Shown in pieces: positions 40,493 to 50,151 of a stretch of DNA of 64,000 nucleotides (position 1 is its first letter; the number at the start of each line of letters is the position of its first letter). The notes beneath the pieces are model-generated. The model saw nothing but the letters and a program-made list of their open reading frames with translations, searched no databases and was not told the DNA's origin. Both the position numbers and the translations under genes were made by a program. This stretch comes from Gammaproteobacteria bacterium (GTDB lineage: Bacteria; Pseudomonadota; Gammaproteobacteria; Tenderiales; Tenderiaceae), in the NCBI GenBank assembly GCA_021731365.1, contig JAKFXL010000037.1, positions 61,937 through 125,936 of the forward strand. The letters run 5' to 3'.

Positions 40493-41431
40493 ATGGAATT
40501 TTTTAATGTAAAAAATACAATCGACTTTATGTCTACCCGTAAGGCTGGGCTGATCGTCTCACTGGTCTTGATTTTGGTGGCGATTGGTTCTGTTGCTACC
40601 CGTGGTCTGAATCTGGGTATCGATTTTACCGGCGGTACGCTGGTTGAAGTGGGGTATGAAGAGTCTGCTGACCTGCAGGGGGTGCGGGACTCCCTCTCTA
40701 AAGGTGGGTTTGAGCGTGCGGTTGTGCAGCATTTTGGTACTTCGCAGGATGTCCTGATCCGTCTGGCCCCCAGTGACTCGGCGGCGGCTGAAATCAGCAA
40801 CAAGGTGTTGGCAGCGCTTAATGCCGATGGCCACAAGGTTGATTTGCGTAGAATTGAGTTTGTTGGGCCTCAGGTGGGCAAGGAGCTGACAGAGGATGGT
40901 GGTCTGGCGATTCTGGCGGCGCTGTTTGGGATTCTGATATACGTCTACTTCCGTTTTGAAATCCGCTTTGCGGTGGGTGCGGTACTTGCTACCTTGCATG
41001 ATGTGATCATCACCATTGGGCTGTTTTCTATCTTCCAGTGGGAGTTTGACCTGACGGTGCTGGCGGCAATTCTGGCCGTCATCGGTTACTCCCTTAACGA
41101 TACGATTGTTGTGTATGACCGTATCCGTGAAACCTTTCGCAAAGTGCGTAAGGAGGGGGCGATTGAGATTATTAACCAGTCGGTTACCCAGACACTGTCA
41201 CGTACAATCATGACCTCCGGCACCACCAGTCTGGTGGTTATCTCACTGCTCCTGTTTGGGGGTGAGGCGATTCATGGGTTTGCCCTGGCACTTATTATCG
41301 GCATAGTGGTGGGTACCTACTCATCTATCTATGTTGCCAGCGGTTTGATTGTGGTGATGGGAGTCAGTAAGGCGGATTTGATGCCGGTAGAGAAAGAGGG
41401 GGCAGAGATTGATCCGGAGTCCACGCCGTAG
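40493..41431 (+). CDS. secF: Protein translocase subunit SecF
   Basis: 312 residues. It has an N-terminal span, LGIDFTGGTLVEV in the periplasmic domain, and five more spans with VIGYSLNDTIVVYDRIRE and a conserved ALIIGIVVGTYSSIYVAS end. It forms the SecDF complex with the preceding gene product. A terminator lies about 30 bases after the stop and closes the queA-tgt-yajC-secDF unit. Confidence 0.97.
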   Translation: MEFFNVKNTIDFMSTRKAGLIVSLVLILVAIGSVATRGLNLGIDFTGGTLVEVGYEESADLQGVRDSLSKGGFERAVVQHFGTSQDVLIRLAPSDSAAAEISNKVLAALNADGHKVDLRRIEFVGPQVGKELTEDGGLAILAALFGILIYVYFRFEIRFAVGAVLATLHDVIITIGLFSIFQWEFDLTVLAAILAVIGYSLNDTIVVYDRIRETFRKVRKEGAIEIINQSVTQTLSRTIMTSGTTSLVVISLLLFGGEAIHGFALALIIGIVVGTYSSIYVASGLIVVMGVSKADLMPVEKEGAEIDPESTP

Positions 41432-41460
41432 CGGAGCGCGGTTAGTGGTTTTCTAACATG

Positions 41461-41486
41461 ATAAGGCCCGCATGAGCGGGCCTTAT
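41461..41486. terminator. Terminator between secF and the convergent GGDEF gene
   Basis: ATAAGGCCCGC (41461-41471) pairs perfectly with GCGGGCCTTAT (41476-41486) around ATGA, followed by CTGTTT. Being symmetrical, it can serve both convergent transcripts. Confidence 0.75.
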
Positions 41487-41503
41487 CTGTTTATGGCGTC
41501 AGT

Positions 41504-42850
41504 TTACTGGAGCTGAATTTTCTGTTTTGCCCCCTTGGTGTGGATTTCTATACGGTTTCTGCCGGACTGTTTGGCACGATACATGGCGGTATCTGCACGT
41601 TTGATCAGCTCTTCAGGACTCTCACCAGGGTTGTAGAGGGCAATACCGGCAGAAAAGGTGGGAGCGGCAATCTCGATGCCATCATCAAGGCGGCAGAAGG
41701 AGCCCGCTATTTCGCTCTGCATTTTCTTTAGGGCACACAGGGCACCATCAACCTCAGTATTGGGCATCAGTACCGCAAACTCTTCGCCGCCGTAGCGGGC
41801 CACGGTATCGTGGTGACGCAGTATGCTCAGCGCGACCTCGGCAAAATAGCGCAGTACCTGATCCCCGGCATCGTGGCCAAAATTATCATTGATCGGCTTG
41901 AACTCATCAAGATCTATGATGGCCAGTGTGAGCGGTGAGCCATAACGCTGTACCCGGGCAACTTCGTTATTGAGTTGCTGCATCAAGGCGCGGCGGTTGG
42001 GGAGCTGGGTCAGCTCATCGGTCTGGCTAAGCAGATGGACACGGGTTAACTCATCGTCCAGCTGCTGGCTCTCATCCTCAAATGCATTGCGCTGCTGTTC
42101 AATGGTACTGAATTTGGTGGTCAGATCCTGGTGCTCTTTTAGTAGCTTGATATGGCGCTGGAGCAGGGTGACACGCATCTCGTCGATATCCTGCTTGGTA
42201 TCCAGTAGCCGGATCGCCTCCATTGACTCTTTGATTAGCTGTGCAAGCTCTCTGTTGTAGCGAATAGCCTGTGTTATCTGTTCGTCGAGTTTGCCTTTAA
42301 TGCCTTGAATATTATTGCGAGTCTCTCGTAGCGAATCGTTAAAGAGAGGGGTGCTAGCTGTCGGTGTGCTTTTTTTGCCGGGTGTTTTGGCGTGTTCTGG
42401 GGACTGTTTACGAGGGGGGGCTGACGGTGTCTGGGTGAACTCTGTCGTATTGGAGCCATGGTTCGGTTGGGTGGTTAACAGTGGCTCAAAGGCATTGTGC
42501 AGTGTGTCGTGCCCTTGTTGCCGGAGCTGGGCGGTGAGCTGTTTTGTCCCTGCCTTCAGGTGTTGCAACTCATGGGGTAGGAGTGGTGGAATCAGGCTGG
42601 TCCGCAGGATATCGCTACGGGTCCGGAGGGGGGAGTCGCTGCTGAGTGACTGAGTCAGGGTATCAAACAGCAGCTCCAGCAGTTCGATGTATTGAGCCTC
42701 ACTCTCGCGCTGGGTTGAGTCGATGTTCTGAAAACAGTGCTCAATATGCTGGTAGACCACAGAGCCATTGCTGGAGGCGTTCAGCGTCTCTAATAATCGC
42801 AAAACCCTGCGCAAGGTTACAGATGAAGATGATATTTCACGCACAGCCAC
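41504..42850 (-). CDS. Diguanylate cyclase (GGDEF), probably cytoplasmic
   Basis: 448 residues, GTG start at 42850 (an in-frame GTG at 42844 is an alternative). The N-terminal ~150 residues form helices of unknown sensor type, followed by a Pro/Thr-rich linker (about 130-165), a long coiled coil (about 170-265) and a GGDEF domain (about 270-435). The active-site motif is GGEEF (in ARYGGEEFAVLMP), which is catalytically competent. The product-inhibition site RxxD (RHHD) lies five residues before it. The enzyme makes c-di-GMP from GTP. No membrane span is seen, so the signal is cytoplasmic or from a partner. Confidence 0.93.
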   Translation of the reverse strand: MAVREISSSSVTLRRVLRLLETLNASSNGSVVYQHIEHCFQNIDSTQRESEAQYIELLELLFDTLTQSLSSDSPLRTRSDILRTSLIPPLLPHELQHLKAGTKQLTAQLRQQGHDTLHNAFEPLLTTQPNHGSNTTEFTQTPSAPPRKQSPEHAKTPGKKSTPTASTPLFNDSLRETRNNIQGIKGKLDEQITQAIRYNRELAQLIKESMEAIRLLDTKQDIDEMRVTLLQRHIKLLKEHQDLTTKFSTIEQQRNAFEDESQQLDDELTRVHLLSQTDELTQLPNRRALMQQLNNEVARVQRYGSPLTLAIIDLDEFKPINDNFGHDAGDQVLRYFAEVALSILRHHDTVARYGGEEFAVLMPNTEVDGALCALKKMQSEIAGSFCRLDDGIEIAAPTFSAGIALYNPGESPEELIKRADTAMYRAKQSGRNRIEIHTKGAKQKIQLQ

Positions 42851-43171
42851 CGCCTATACTTCATGACGTGGCCTGAAAAGAGTGATAGTTGGCAAGGTAT
42901 TTGCCGGTCCGCTATCTCCAAGAGTGCTCTTAGGGGTCTCCTACCCGTTTCAGGCTGTTTAGTCTGAAAATTTGAGTTGTCGGGTCTAGCCCTAATGCGG
43001 CGAATATACCACGAAGTTCTGAGTGTTTTAAGATTCCACTTATACTGTATGGTTCTTCTGTAGAACATTAATGGGTATATGCCCATAACAATGCAGAAAG
43101 GGTTGGAATCGGGTATCCTTGTTGCCCTTCTAAATTTATCTTTTTCAGCTTAGCCGGAGATATGTAACGCT
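42851..43171. other. Intergenic region between the GGDEF gene and glyA (321 bp)
   Basis: This holds the divergent promoters of the GGDEF gene and glyA-nrdR. I see an 8-bp hairpin TTTCAGGC/GTCTGAAA (42948-42969, one wobble) and an imperfect palindrome ATGGGTATATGCCCAT (43070-43085). No glycine riboswitch core and no open frame with a convincing ribosome site were found. Confidence 0.5.
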
Positions 43172-44428
43172 ATGTTTACCAAGGATATGACGATTGCAGG
43201 GTATGACGCAGAGCTGTGGGCGGCCATGGAGCAGGAGCGTGGGCGTCAGGAGGTGCATATTGAATTGATTGCCTCCGAGAACTACGCCAGCCCACGGGTG
43301 ATGGAGGCGCAAGGCTCCGTTCTCACCAATAAATATGCCGAAGGTTATCCGGGCAAACGTTATTACGGTGGTTGTGAGTATGTAGATGTGGCTGAGCAGC
43401 TGGCGATTGACCGTGCTAAAGAGCTGTTTGATGCTGACTATGCCAATGTGCAACCGCACTCCGGTTCTCAGGCCAATGCGGCAGTCTATATGGCGCTGCT
43501 GCAGCCGGGTGATACCGTGCTGGGTATGAGTCTGGCCCACGGTGGGCATTTGACCCACGGCTCCAAGGTGAGCTTCTCCGGCAAAATCTACAATGCAATT
43601 CAGTATGGTCTGGATGAGGCAACGGGTGAGATCGACTACGAACAGGTTGAGGCGCTGGCTAAAGAGCACAAACCCAAGATGATCATCGCCGGTTTCAGCG
43701 CCTACTCCCGTGTTGTCGACTGGCAGCGCTTCCGTGATATTGCCGATGGTGTTGGTGCCTATCTGTTTGTCGATATGGCCCACGTTGCGGGGCTGATTGC
43801 TGCGGGTGTCTATCCCAACCCGGTGAACATTGCTGATGTTACGACCTCAACCACCCACAAGACATTGCGTGGCCCACGCGGTGGCATCATTCTCGCCAAG
43901 GCCAACCCCGAGATCGAAAAGAAGCTCAACTCCGTTGTTTTCCCCGGTATTCAGGGCGGCCCTCTGATGCATGTTATTGCCGCTAAGGCTGTTGCCTTCA
44001 AGGAGGCGCTGGAGCCTGGCTTTAAAACCTATCAGCAGCAGGTGGTGAATAATGCTCGGGCGATGGCGGATGTATTTGTCAGACGTGGTTACAGTATCGT
44101 CTCTGGTGGCACAGATAACCATCTGATGTTGGTGAGTTTTATTAAACAGGCGCTGACGGGTAAAGAGATTGATGCGTGGCTGGGTGCTGCACACATCACC
44201 GTCAATAAAAACAGTGTGCCCAATGACCCGCAGTCACCGTTTGTCACTTCGGGCATTCGTGTGGGGACACCCGCGATCACCACCCGTGGTTTTGATGAGG
44301 GTGACTGCCGTGAACTGACCGGTTGGATCTGTGACATTATTGATGCCCGCGGTGATCAGGCTGTGATTGATGCCGTGCGCGAGAAGGTTGCGGTGGTCTG
44401 TAAACGCCTGCCGGTCTACGGTAGCTGA
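43172..44428 (+). CDS. glyA: Serine hydroxymethyltransferase GlyA
   Basis: 418 residues (E. coli 417). It interconverts serine and glycine while charging tetrahydrofolate with one-carbon units. The PLP lysine is Lys230 in [15 protein letters not shown]. Other motifs: [39 protein letters not shown] and [14 protein letters not shown]. It is followed by nrdR after 40 bases, a common gammaproteobacterial pairing at the head of the riboflavin cluster. Confidence 0.97.
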   Translation: MFTKDMTIAGYDAELWAAMEQERGRQEVHIELIASENYASPRVMEAQGSVLTNKYAEGYPGKRYYGGCEYVDVAEQLAIDRAKELFDADYANVQPHSGSQANAAVYMALLQPGDTVLGMSLAHGGHLTHGSKVSFSGKIYNAIQYGLDEATGEIDYEQVEALAKEHKPKMIIAGFSAYSRVVDWQRFRDIADGVGAYLFVDMAHVAGLIAAGVYPNPVNIADVTTSTTHKTLRGPRGGIILAKANPEIEKKLNSVVFPGIQGGPLMHVIAAKAVAFKEALEPGFKTYQQQVVNNARAMADVFVRRGYSIVSGGTDNHLMLVSFIKQALTGKEIDAWLGAAHITVNKNSVPNDPQSPFVTSGIRVGTPAITTRGFDEGDCRELTGWICDIIDARGDQAVIDAVREKVAVVCKRLPVYGS

Positions 44429-44468
44429 TACAGTCGACGGCTAGGATTCAGCTAAGGAATAGAGCGCA

Positions 44469-44999
44469 ATGCGTTGCCCCTTTTGTGGTGCAGAAGAGAC
44501 TAAGGTGATCGACTCACGCCTCGCCAATGAAGGTGACAGCGTGCGGCGGCGGCGTGAGTGCCTCACTTGTGCCGAGCGCTTTACGACGTTTGAGACCGCC
44601 GAGCTGGCGTTGCCGCGCATCGTTAAGCAGGATGGTATCCGCGAGCCGTTTGACGAAGAGAAGCTGCGTCGCGGCATGCAGCGTTCTTTGGAGAAGCGGC
44701 CGGTGGCCACTGAGCGGATTGAGGATGCGATCAGCCGTATCAAAAACCAGCTACGTGCTACCGGTGATCGGGAAGTGCCGTCACGCCGTCTCGGAGAATG
44801 GGTGATGGCGGCACTGGCCCAGCTCGATCAGGTGGCCTATATCCGTTTTGCCTCGGTCTATCGCAGCTTTCAGGATGTGAGTGCCTTTCGTGAGGCGATT
44901 GACCGTCTCGAAAACGAAGCGCCGGCTGAACTGACCGCCCAGCAGATCTCACTGCTGCCCAACAGTGATCAGAAAAAAGCCAAGAAGGGCAATGAGTAG
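44469..44999 (+). CDS. nrdR: Transcriptional repressor NrdR
   Basis: 176 residues. An N-terminal zinc ribbon ([15 protein letters not shown] ... [12 protein letters not shown]) is followed by an ATP-cone domain ([31 protein letters not shown]). NrdR senses ATP/dATP and represses ribonucleotide reductase operons. The normal family length is about 150-180. Coding continues into ribD 40 bases later. Confidence 0.97.
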   Translation: MRCPFCGAEETKVIDSRLANEGDSVRRRRECLTCAERFTTFETAELALPRIVKQDGIREPFDEEKLRRGMQRSLEKRPVATERIEDAISRIKNQLRATGDREVPSRRLGEWVMAALAQLDQVAYIRFASVYRSFQDVSAFREAIDRLENEAPAELTAQQISLLPNSDQKKAKKGNE

Positions 45000-45039
45000 T
45001 TGTCGCTTTACTGATCTGTATATCAGGTAATCTCCTTAT

Positions 45040-46131
45040 ATGTTTACGGCTGCTGATTACACCCACATGGCCCAGGCGTTACGTCTGGCCGAACGTGGTT
45101 TATGGACCACTGATCCCAATCCGCGGGTCGGTTGTGTCATTGTGCGGGATGATGAGGTAGTGGGAGAGGGGTGGCATGAACGGGCCGGTGGACCACATGC
45201 CGAGATCAACGCGCTGCGCCAGGCGGGTGATCGGGCGCGGGCGGCGACCGTCTATGTAACGTTGGAGCCGTGTAGCCATTATGGCCGTACCCCGCCCTGT
45301 GCTGAGGCGCTGCTGAATGCGGGGGTGGCGCGGGTAGTGGTGGCAATGGTTGACCCGAATCCCAAGGTGTCAGGACAAGGGTTGGCGCTGCTGGATCAGA
45401 ATGGCATTGAGACCGCTGTTGGATTGCTGGAGGCAGAGGCGCGGCAACTCAACCCCGGCTTTATCTCCCGCTTCACCCGTGGCCGTCCCTACGTGCGTTG
45501 CAAGTTGGCGATGAGTCTGGATGGTCGTACCGCGCTTGCCAGTGGTGAGAGCAAATGGATTACCGGCGAGGCGGCGCGTGAGGATGTGCAGCGGCTGCGG
45601 GCGCGTAGTTCGGTGATTGTGACCGGCATCAACACAGTGTTGGCCGATGACCCGCGTTTGAACGTACGTGTACCGTTTGAGTGTAAACAGCCGGACCGGG
45701 TAGTGCTCGACACTGCACTGCGCATCCCGCTTGATGCCCAGATATTACAGCAGGAGGGGCAGATCTGGATCGCTACCAGCCCTACTGATGAAGAGTCTCG
45801 TGAAGCGCTGGAGCAAGCGGGTATTGGAGTGATTGAACTGTTGAGTGAAAATGGCAGGCTCGATCTCCAGGCGCTCATGGGACAGTTCAACGATCTTCAC
45901 TATAACGAAGTGTTGATCGAGGCCGGGCCGACATTGAGTGGCGCTTTTCTCGCGGCAGGGTTGGTCGATGAGTTGGTGGTCTATATGGCACCGCACCTGC
46001 TGGGGGATGGTGCCAGCGGCCTTATCCGTCTTCCACTATTGGAAAAAATGGAGCAGCGGGTGGCGCTGGCGTTGAAGGATGTGCGGCAGGTGGGTGGTGA
46101 TATTCGCCTGACGTTATTAACGCGTCATTGA
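45040..46131 (+). CDS. ribD: Bifunctional riboflavin deaminase/reductase RibD
   Basis: 363 residues. The N-terminal deaminase (about 1-145) has the zinc motif HAEINAL with PCSHYGRTPPC. The C-terminal reductase (about 146-363) has KLAMSLDGRTALASGESKWITG and the NADPH-binding EAGPTLSGAFL. Together they convert the GTP cyclohydrolase II product to 5-amino-6-ribitylamino-uracil phosphate. It begins the rib block; no FMN riboswitch precedes it or the following ribE. Confidence 0.97.
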   Translation: MFTAADYTHMAQALRLAERGLWTTDPNPRVGCVIVRDDEVVGEGWHERAGGPHAEINALRQAGDRARAATVYVTLEPCSHYGRTPPCAEALLNAGVARVVVAMVDPNPKVSGQGLALLDQNGIETAVGLLEAEARQLNPGFISRFTRGRPYVRCKLAMSLDGRTALASGESKWITGEAAREDVQRLRARSSVIVTGINTVLADDPRLNVRVPFECKQPDRVVLDTALRIPLDAQILQQEGQIWIATSPTDEESREALEQAGIGVIELLSENGRLDLQALMGQFNDLHYNEVLIEAGPTLSGAFLAAGLVDELVVYMAPHLLGDGASGLIRLPLLEKMEQRVALALKDVRQVGGDIRLTLLTRH

Positions 46132-46255
46132 AATCGTGTGACGGTTGGGTTAGATGCGTTCGAATAGTTATGATGGAGTTGTATGACAGTGGTACTGCGC
46201 ATCGCTTGTGCCCGTTAGGGTGACCCCAGCCTACATTTGAGACTTGAGGAACGGC

Positions 46256-46918
46256 ATGTTTACCGGAATCATCGAAGCACGTGGCACCATCAAGGCGCTT
46301 GCAGCCAAGGGCAACGATTGTCGTTTGACGATTGCTGTGGGCGATCTTGATATGGGTGATGTGGCGTTAGGCGATAGCATTGCCGTGGATGGTATCTGTC
46401 TGACGGTGGTGCAGTTCAGCACCACTGATGTGGCGATGGATGCCTCTGCCGAGACCCTCGATAAAACCACCCTCGGGGATTTCAGGGTTGGTCGGGCGGT
46501 GAACCTGGAGAAGGCGCTGACCCCCACCACACGGCTGGGTGGCCACCTGGTCAGCGGCCATGTGGATGGGGTGGGGATCATCGAATCGCGCCAGCCGGTG
46601 GGGGAGTCGTTACGTTTTTGTGTGCGGATCCCCGATGGACTGGCCAAGTATGTGGCGGTGAAAGGTTCGATCTGTATTGATGGTGTCAGTCTGACGGTGA
46701 ACCGGGTTGATGGTGCGCTTTTTGAGGTCAACATCATCCCGCATACCGGCATGATTACCACAATCAATGAATATAAAGTTGGGCGGCGCGTTAATATCGA
46801 GGTCGATCTGGTGGCCCGTTACCTGGAGCGGCTGTTGCTGGGCGATAAGGCGGCAACAGCTAACGGTACCGGGGTATCACTGGAACTTCTGGCGGAACAC
46901 GGTTTTTTGAAAGGTTAA
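46256..46918 (+). CDS. ribE: Riboflavin synthase alpha subunit
   Basis: 220 residues from ATG 46256 (GAGGAA at 46246-46251). It dismutates two 6,7-dimethyl-8-ribityllumazine molecules into riboflavin. Two internally repeated lumazine-binding barrels are visible: MFTGIIEARGTI ... VAVDGICLTVV and GHVDGVGIIES ... KGSICIDGVSLTVN. The symbol follows the ribE naming; E. coli uses ribC for the same protein. ribBA follows after 8 bases. Confidence 0.97.
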   Translation: MFTGIIEARGTIKALAAKGNDCRLTIAVGDLDMGDVALGDSIAVDGICLTVVQFSTTDVAMDASAETLDKTTLGDFRVGRAVNLEKALTPTTRLGGHLVSGHVDGVGIIESRQPVGESLRFCVRIPDGLAKYVAVKGSICIDGVSLTVNRVDGALFEVNIIPHTGMITTINEYKVGRRVNIEVDLVARYLERLLLGDKAATANGTGVSLELLAEHGFLKG

Positions 46919-46926
46919 CTGAGCGC

Positions 46927-48030
46927 ATGGCACTGAATAGTATCGAAGAGATTATTGAAGATATTCGCCAAGGTAAGATGGTGGTATTGATGGATGATGA
47001 GGATCGTGAAAACGAAGGCGATCTGATCATGGCGGCAGAGTGTGTGCAGGCCAAAGATATCAACTTCATGGCCCGTTACGCCCGTGGCCTGATCTGCCTG
47101 CCATTGACCCGTGAGCGGTGTGAGCAGTTGAAATTGCCGCTGATGGTGGCGGATACCCATGCTAAACATGGTACTAATTTTACCGTTTCGATTGAGGCGG
47201 CAGAGGGGGTGACTACCGGCATCTCCGCCGCTGACCGGGCCATGACAGTACAGGCTGCCGTGAGGGCTGGTGCCGTGCCGGAGGATATTAACCAGCCCGG
47301 TCACATCTTCCCTCTTATGGCCCAGCCTGGCGGGGTATTGAGTCGCGCTGGCCACACAGAAGCGGGGTGTGACCTGGCGCGGTTGGCGGGGTTTGAACCT
47401 GCCAGTGTCATCGTTGAGATCCTGAATGATGATGGCACCATGGCACGCCGTCCCGAGCTGGAGGTCTTTGCCAAAGAGCACGGCCTTAAGATTGGTACGG
47501 TTGCCGATCTGATCCGCTATCGCCTGCAGCACGAAAAGAGTGTTGAACGGGTGGCAGAGTGTCAACTACCCACGGAGTATGGCCAATTCCGGCTGCTGGC
47601 CTATCAGGACTACGCCGATAAAGCGTTGCATCTGGCCCTGGTGAAGGGTGAGGTGCTGCCTGATGTGCCCATTCTGGTGCGTGTGCATCTGGCGGATACC
47701 TTCACCGATTTGCTGGCGGTGCAGCGTGGGGATGGGGGGTTGCCACTGCGTGTGGCCATGCAACGGGTGGCCGATGAGTCATCAGCGGTGATTTTGCTGT
47801 TACAGCACGAGGAGAAGCCGGCGGATCTGGTTAAGCGGATTCGTGATTACCAGTTGCAGGATCGTGGTATTAATCTGCCACGCCCCGAAACCAGCTCAGA
47901 CCTGCGTGGTTATGGTGCCGGGGCGCAGATCCTCGCTGACATTGGCGTGCGTAAAATGCGTGTGATGGGCGCACCCAAGAAGCTTCATGGGTTGGACGGG
48001 TTTGGTCTTGAGGTGGTGGAGTATGTGTAA
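46927..48030 (+). CDS. ribBA: 3,4-DHBP synthase fused to a degenerate GTP cyclohydrolase II domain
   Basis: 367 residues. The N-terminal RibB half (about 1-205) is intact: [16 protein letters not shown] for metal and substrate binding and [16 protein letters not shown] with the catalytic His-Thr-Glu. It turns ribulose-5-phosphate into the four-carbon riboflavin precursor. The C-terminal half has the RibA fold, but where RibA has the zinc cysteines (RVHSECLTGD, CDCG) it reads [10 protein letters not shown] and QRGDGG. The catalytic HRQEGRGIG segment is [12 protein letters not shown] cyclohydrolase II activity is therefore not expected, and a separate ribA should exist elsewhere in the genome. 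Fusions with a degenerate second half are known in other Proteobacteria. Confidence 0.92.
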   Translation: MALNSIEEIIEDIRQGKMVVLMDDEDRENEGDLIMAAECVQAKDINFMARYARGLICLPLTRERCEQLKLPLMVADTHAKHGTNFTVSIEAAEGVTTGISAADRAMTVQAAVRAGAVPEDINQPGHIFPLMAQPGGVLSRAGHTEAGCDLARLAGFEPASVIVEILNDDGTMARRPELEVFAKEHGLKIGTVADLIRYRLQHEKSVERVAECQLPTEYGQFRLLAYQDYADKALHLALVKGEVLPDVPILVRVHLADTFTDLLAVQRGDGGLPLRVAMQRVADESSAVILLLQHEEKPADLVKRIRDYQLQDRGINLPRPETSSDLRGYGAGAQILADIGVRKMRVMGAPKKLHGLDGFGLEVVEYV

Positions 48031-48149
48031 CAAGCGCATGCCGCTAGCCTGTTTGCGGTGATCCGTTGTATCCGGAAGGCTCTTGGGGCGGTTACAATAG
48101 GCCGCTAACGCATGACGGGCCTGAGTGCCAACTGTTTTAAGGAAAATAG

Positions 48150-48629
48150 ATGAAAGACGTGAATCTAATCGAGGGTGATTTCAGCGCCGCTGGCCACCGC
48201 TTTGCCATTGTTGCCGGCCGTTTTAATAGCTTTGTGGTGGAGCATCTGGTGGCTGGTGCTATTGATTGCATCAAGCGCCATGGTGGCAAGATCGAGAATA
48301 TCGACCTGATCTATGCCCCCGGTGCGTATGAGCTGCCGCTGTTGGCACAACGGGTGGCGGCGAAGAAAAAACATGATGCCATCATTGCTGTGGGTGCAGT
48401 GATTCGTGGGGGCACCCCCCATTTTGAGTATGTGGCGGGCGAGTGTTCCAAAGGGTTGGCGATGGTAGCGATGCAGCATGATCTGCCAGTCGCCTTTGGG
48501 GTATTGACCGTGGACAGTATCGAACAGGCGATTGAACGTTCGGGCACCAAGGCTGGCAATAAAGGCGTTGAAGCGGCCATGTCGGCGATTGAGATGGTCA
48601 ATCTGCTCAAGGGCGTTGATAAGCTGTAG
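48150..48629 (+). CDS. ribH: 6,7-dimethyl-8-ribityllumazine synthase RibH
   Basis: 159 residues. It condenses the ribitylaminouracil with the RibB product to give lumazine, the substrate of RibE, and normally assembles as pentamers or icosahedra. Motifs: [53 protein letters not shown] and [10 protein letters not shown]. It is 119 bases from ribBA and is followed by nusB after an inverted repeat. Confidence 0.97.
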   Translation: MKDVNLIEGDFSAAGHRFAIVAGRFNSFVVEHLVAGAIDCIKRHGGKIENIDLIYAPGAYELPLLAQRVAAKKKHDAIIAVGAVIRGGTPHFEYVAGECSKGLAMVAMQHDLPVAFGVLTVDSIEQAIERSGTKAGNKGVEAAMSAIEMVNLLKGVDKL

Positions 48630-48667
48630 TAGAAATTCCCCGTTACTTTCTACGAAGTGCACCCAGT

Positions 48668-48693
48668 CCCCTCGCCCTCTTGAGGGTGAGGGG
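48668..48693. repeat. GC-rich inverted repeat between ribH and nusB
   Basis: CCCCTCGCCCTC (48668-48679) pairs with GAGGGTGAGGGG (48682-48693), 12 positions with a single wobble and a 2-base centre. No T tract follows, so it is not a typical terminator. Its composition is like palindromic elements dispersed between genes in many proteobacterial genomes. Confidence 0.55.
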
Positions 48694-48717
48694 GGATAAA
48701 TTTAGGAGCAATAAAAT

Positions 48718-49152
48718 TTGAGTAATGCCCGTTCCAAGGCACGTCGTAGTGCCGTGCAAGCACTCTATCAGTGGCAGATGGCTGGAGAGAATATCTCAGA
48801 AATCCACGATCAGTTTCTGGTGGAGCGTGAGATGGCCAAGGTTGATCTCGAGTACTTTAAGGTGCTGCTGCATGGGGTGGCGGGTCAGCTGGAGGCCTTA
48901 GACCAGCAGATCAAACCTTTTCTTGACCGTGATATTAATAGTGTTGACCCGGTGGAGCGTGCCATTTTACGGATGGCGACGTTTGAGTTGGTCTCCCGTC
49001 CCGATGTCCCGTATCGAGTGGTTATTAATGAGGCGCTGGAGTCGGCCAAGATGTTTGGTGCTGATCAGAGCCATAAATATGTTAACGGCGTACTGGATAA
49101 GGTGGCCCAGCAGACCCGTCAGCTGGAAATTCAGCGCGCCCCCAAAAAATAG
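48718..49152 (+). CDS. nusB: Transcription antitermination factor NusB
   Basis: 144 residues with a TTG start at 48718 (AGGAG at 48704-48708). The all-helical NusB fold is indicated by SKARRSAVQALYQWQMAGENISEI, RDINSVDPVERAILRMATFEL and VINEALESAKMFGADQSHKYVNGVLDK. With NusE it binds boxA RNA to support rRNA antitermination. The order ribH-nusB-thiL-pgpA is conserved in gammaproteobacteria. Confidence 0.96.
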   Translation: MSNARSKARRSAVQALYQWQMAGENISEIHDQFLVEREMAKVDLEYFKVLLHGVAGQLEALDQQIKPFLDRDINSVDPVERAILRMATFELVSRPDVPYRVVINEALESAKMFGADQSHKYVNGVLDKVAQQTRQLEIQRAPKK

Positions 49153-49182
49153 TGCGTTGACCGGACGCCTAGCAGACACACC

Positions 49183-50151
49183 ATGGCTATCTCTGAATTT
49201 GGGCTGATCAAGCGCTACTTTAGTTGTGGCATGGCAGCCCGTGGTGATGTGCTGCTGGGGGTAGGGGATGACGCCGCACTGTTGACCCCCGCCGCTGGTG
49301 AGAGTCTGGCGCTGAGTATGGATACCCTGGTTGAGGGGGTCCATTTTCCCCTGCACACCTCCCCTGAACATATTGGTTACAAAGCAATCGCCGTCAATCT
49401 GAGTGATATGGCCGCCATGGGGGCGGAGCCTGCCTGGATGTTGCTGGGGCTGACTCTGCCAGCGGTGGATGAGCGTTGGTTGCAGGGGTTCTCTGAGGGG
49501 TTAAGCCAGCTGGCCACCGAGCACGGTGTGGCGTTGGTGGGGGGGGATACTAGCCGTGGCCCGCTCACTATTACGTTGCAGATCTGCGGTTTTGTGCCCC
49601 CTGCCCAGGCGTTACGCCGTGATGGTGCCAAGGCCGGGGATCTGATCTACGTGACTGGCCAGCTGGGTGATGCTGGCCTGGGGCTGCAGTTGGTATTGGA
49701 CCGCGCTGAGTTGACCCTGGAGCCGTCGCGTCGTGACTATTTTATCTCACGGTTACAGCGCCCTACACCACGTGTGGCCGTGGGCTTGGCGCTACGTGGG
49801 TTGGCAACAGCGGCGATTGATATCTCCGATGGTCTGGCCGGAGATCTCGGCCATATCCTTGTTTCCAGCGGTGTTGGGGCGACGGTGAACCTTGATAGCC
49901 TGCCCGTGGCCGCTGAGGTGAGAGAGGGCGGTGATGAGTGGTGGCGGCTGCCGCTCACAGCGGGGGATGATTATGAACTCTGTTTTACACTGCCTGCTGG
50001 TAAGACGGCGGCGCTGAGCCAGGCGCTGCAAGCGATCGACTGCCCTGTCACCTGCATTGGCCAAATTGAGGTGCTGCCAGGTCTGCGGTTAACCTCTGAC
50101 CGTGGTGAGGTTATTCAGTATCACTCCGGGGGGTATCAGCACTTTGGCTAA
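49183..50151 (+). CDS. thiL: Thiamine-monophosphate kinase ThiL
   Basis: 322 residues. It phosphorylates thiamine monophosphate to the active diphosphate cofactor. Motifs: the N-terminal EFGLIKRYF, GVGDDAALLTP (metal/ATP), SMDTLVEGVHF, VNLSDMAAMGAEPAW, GGDTSRGPLTITLQ, IDISDGLAGDLGHI and AGDDYELCFT. The 3' end overlaps pgpA by 8 bases. Confidence 0.97.
   Translation: MAISEFGLIKRYFSCGMAARGDVLLGVGDDAALLTPAAGESLALSMDTLVEGVHFPLHTSPEHIGYKAIAVNLSDMAAMGAEPAWMLLGLTLPAVDERWLQGFSEGLSQLATEHGVALVGGDTSRGPLTITLQICGFVPPAQALRRDGAKAGDLIYVTGQLGDAGLGLQLVLDRAELTLEPSRRDYFISRLQRPTPRVAVGLALRGLATAAIDISDGLAGDLGHILVSSGVGATVNLDSLPVAAEVREGGDEWWRLPLTAGDDYELCFTLPAGKTAALSQALQAIDCPVTCIGQIEVLPGLRLTSDRGEVIQYHSGGYQHFG

Noticed and set aside
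42851..43171. Glycine riboswitch before glyA
   Set aside because: The tandem aptamer signature is not present; only one short hairpin and one imperfect palindrome are seen.
46132..46255. FMN riboswitch before ribE or ribBA
   Set aside because: The conserved RFN-element core blocks are not visible in the ribD-ribE gap, nor in the 8-base ribE-ribBA gap.
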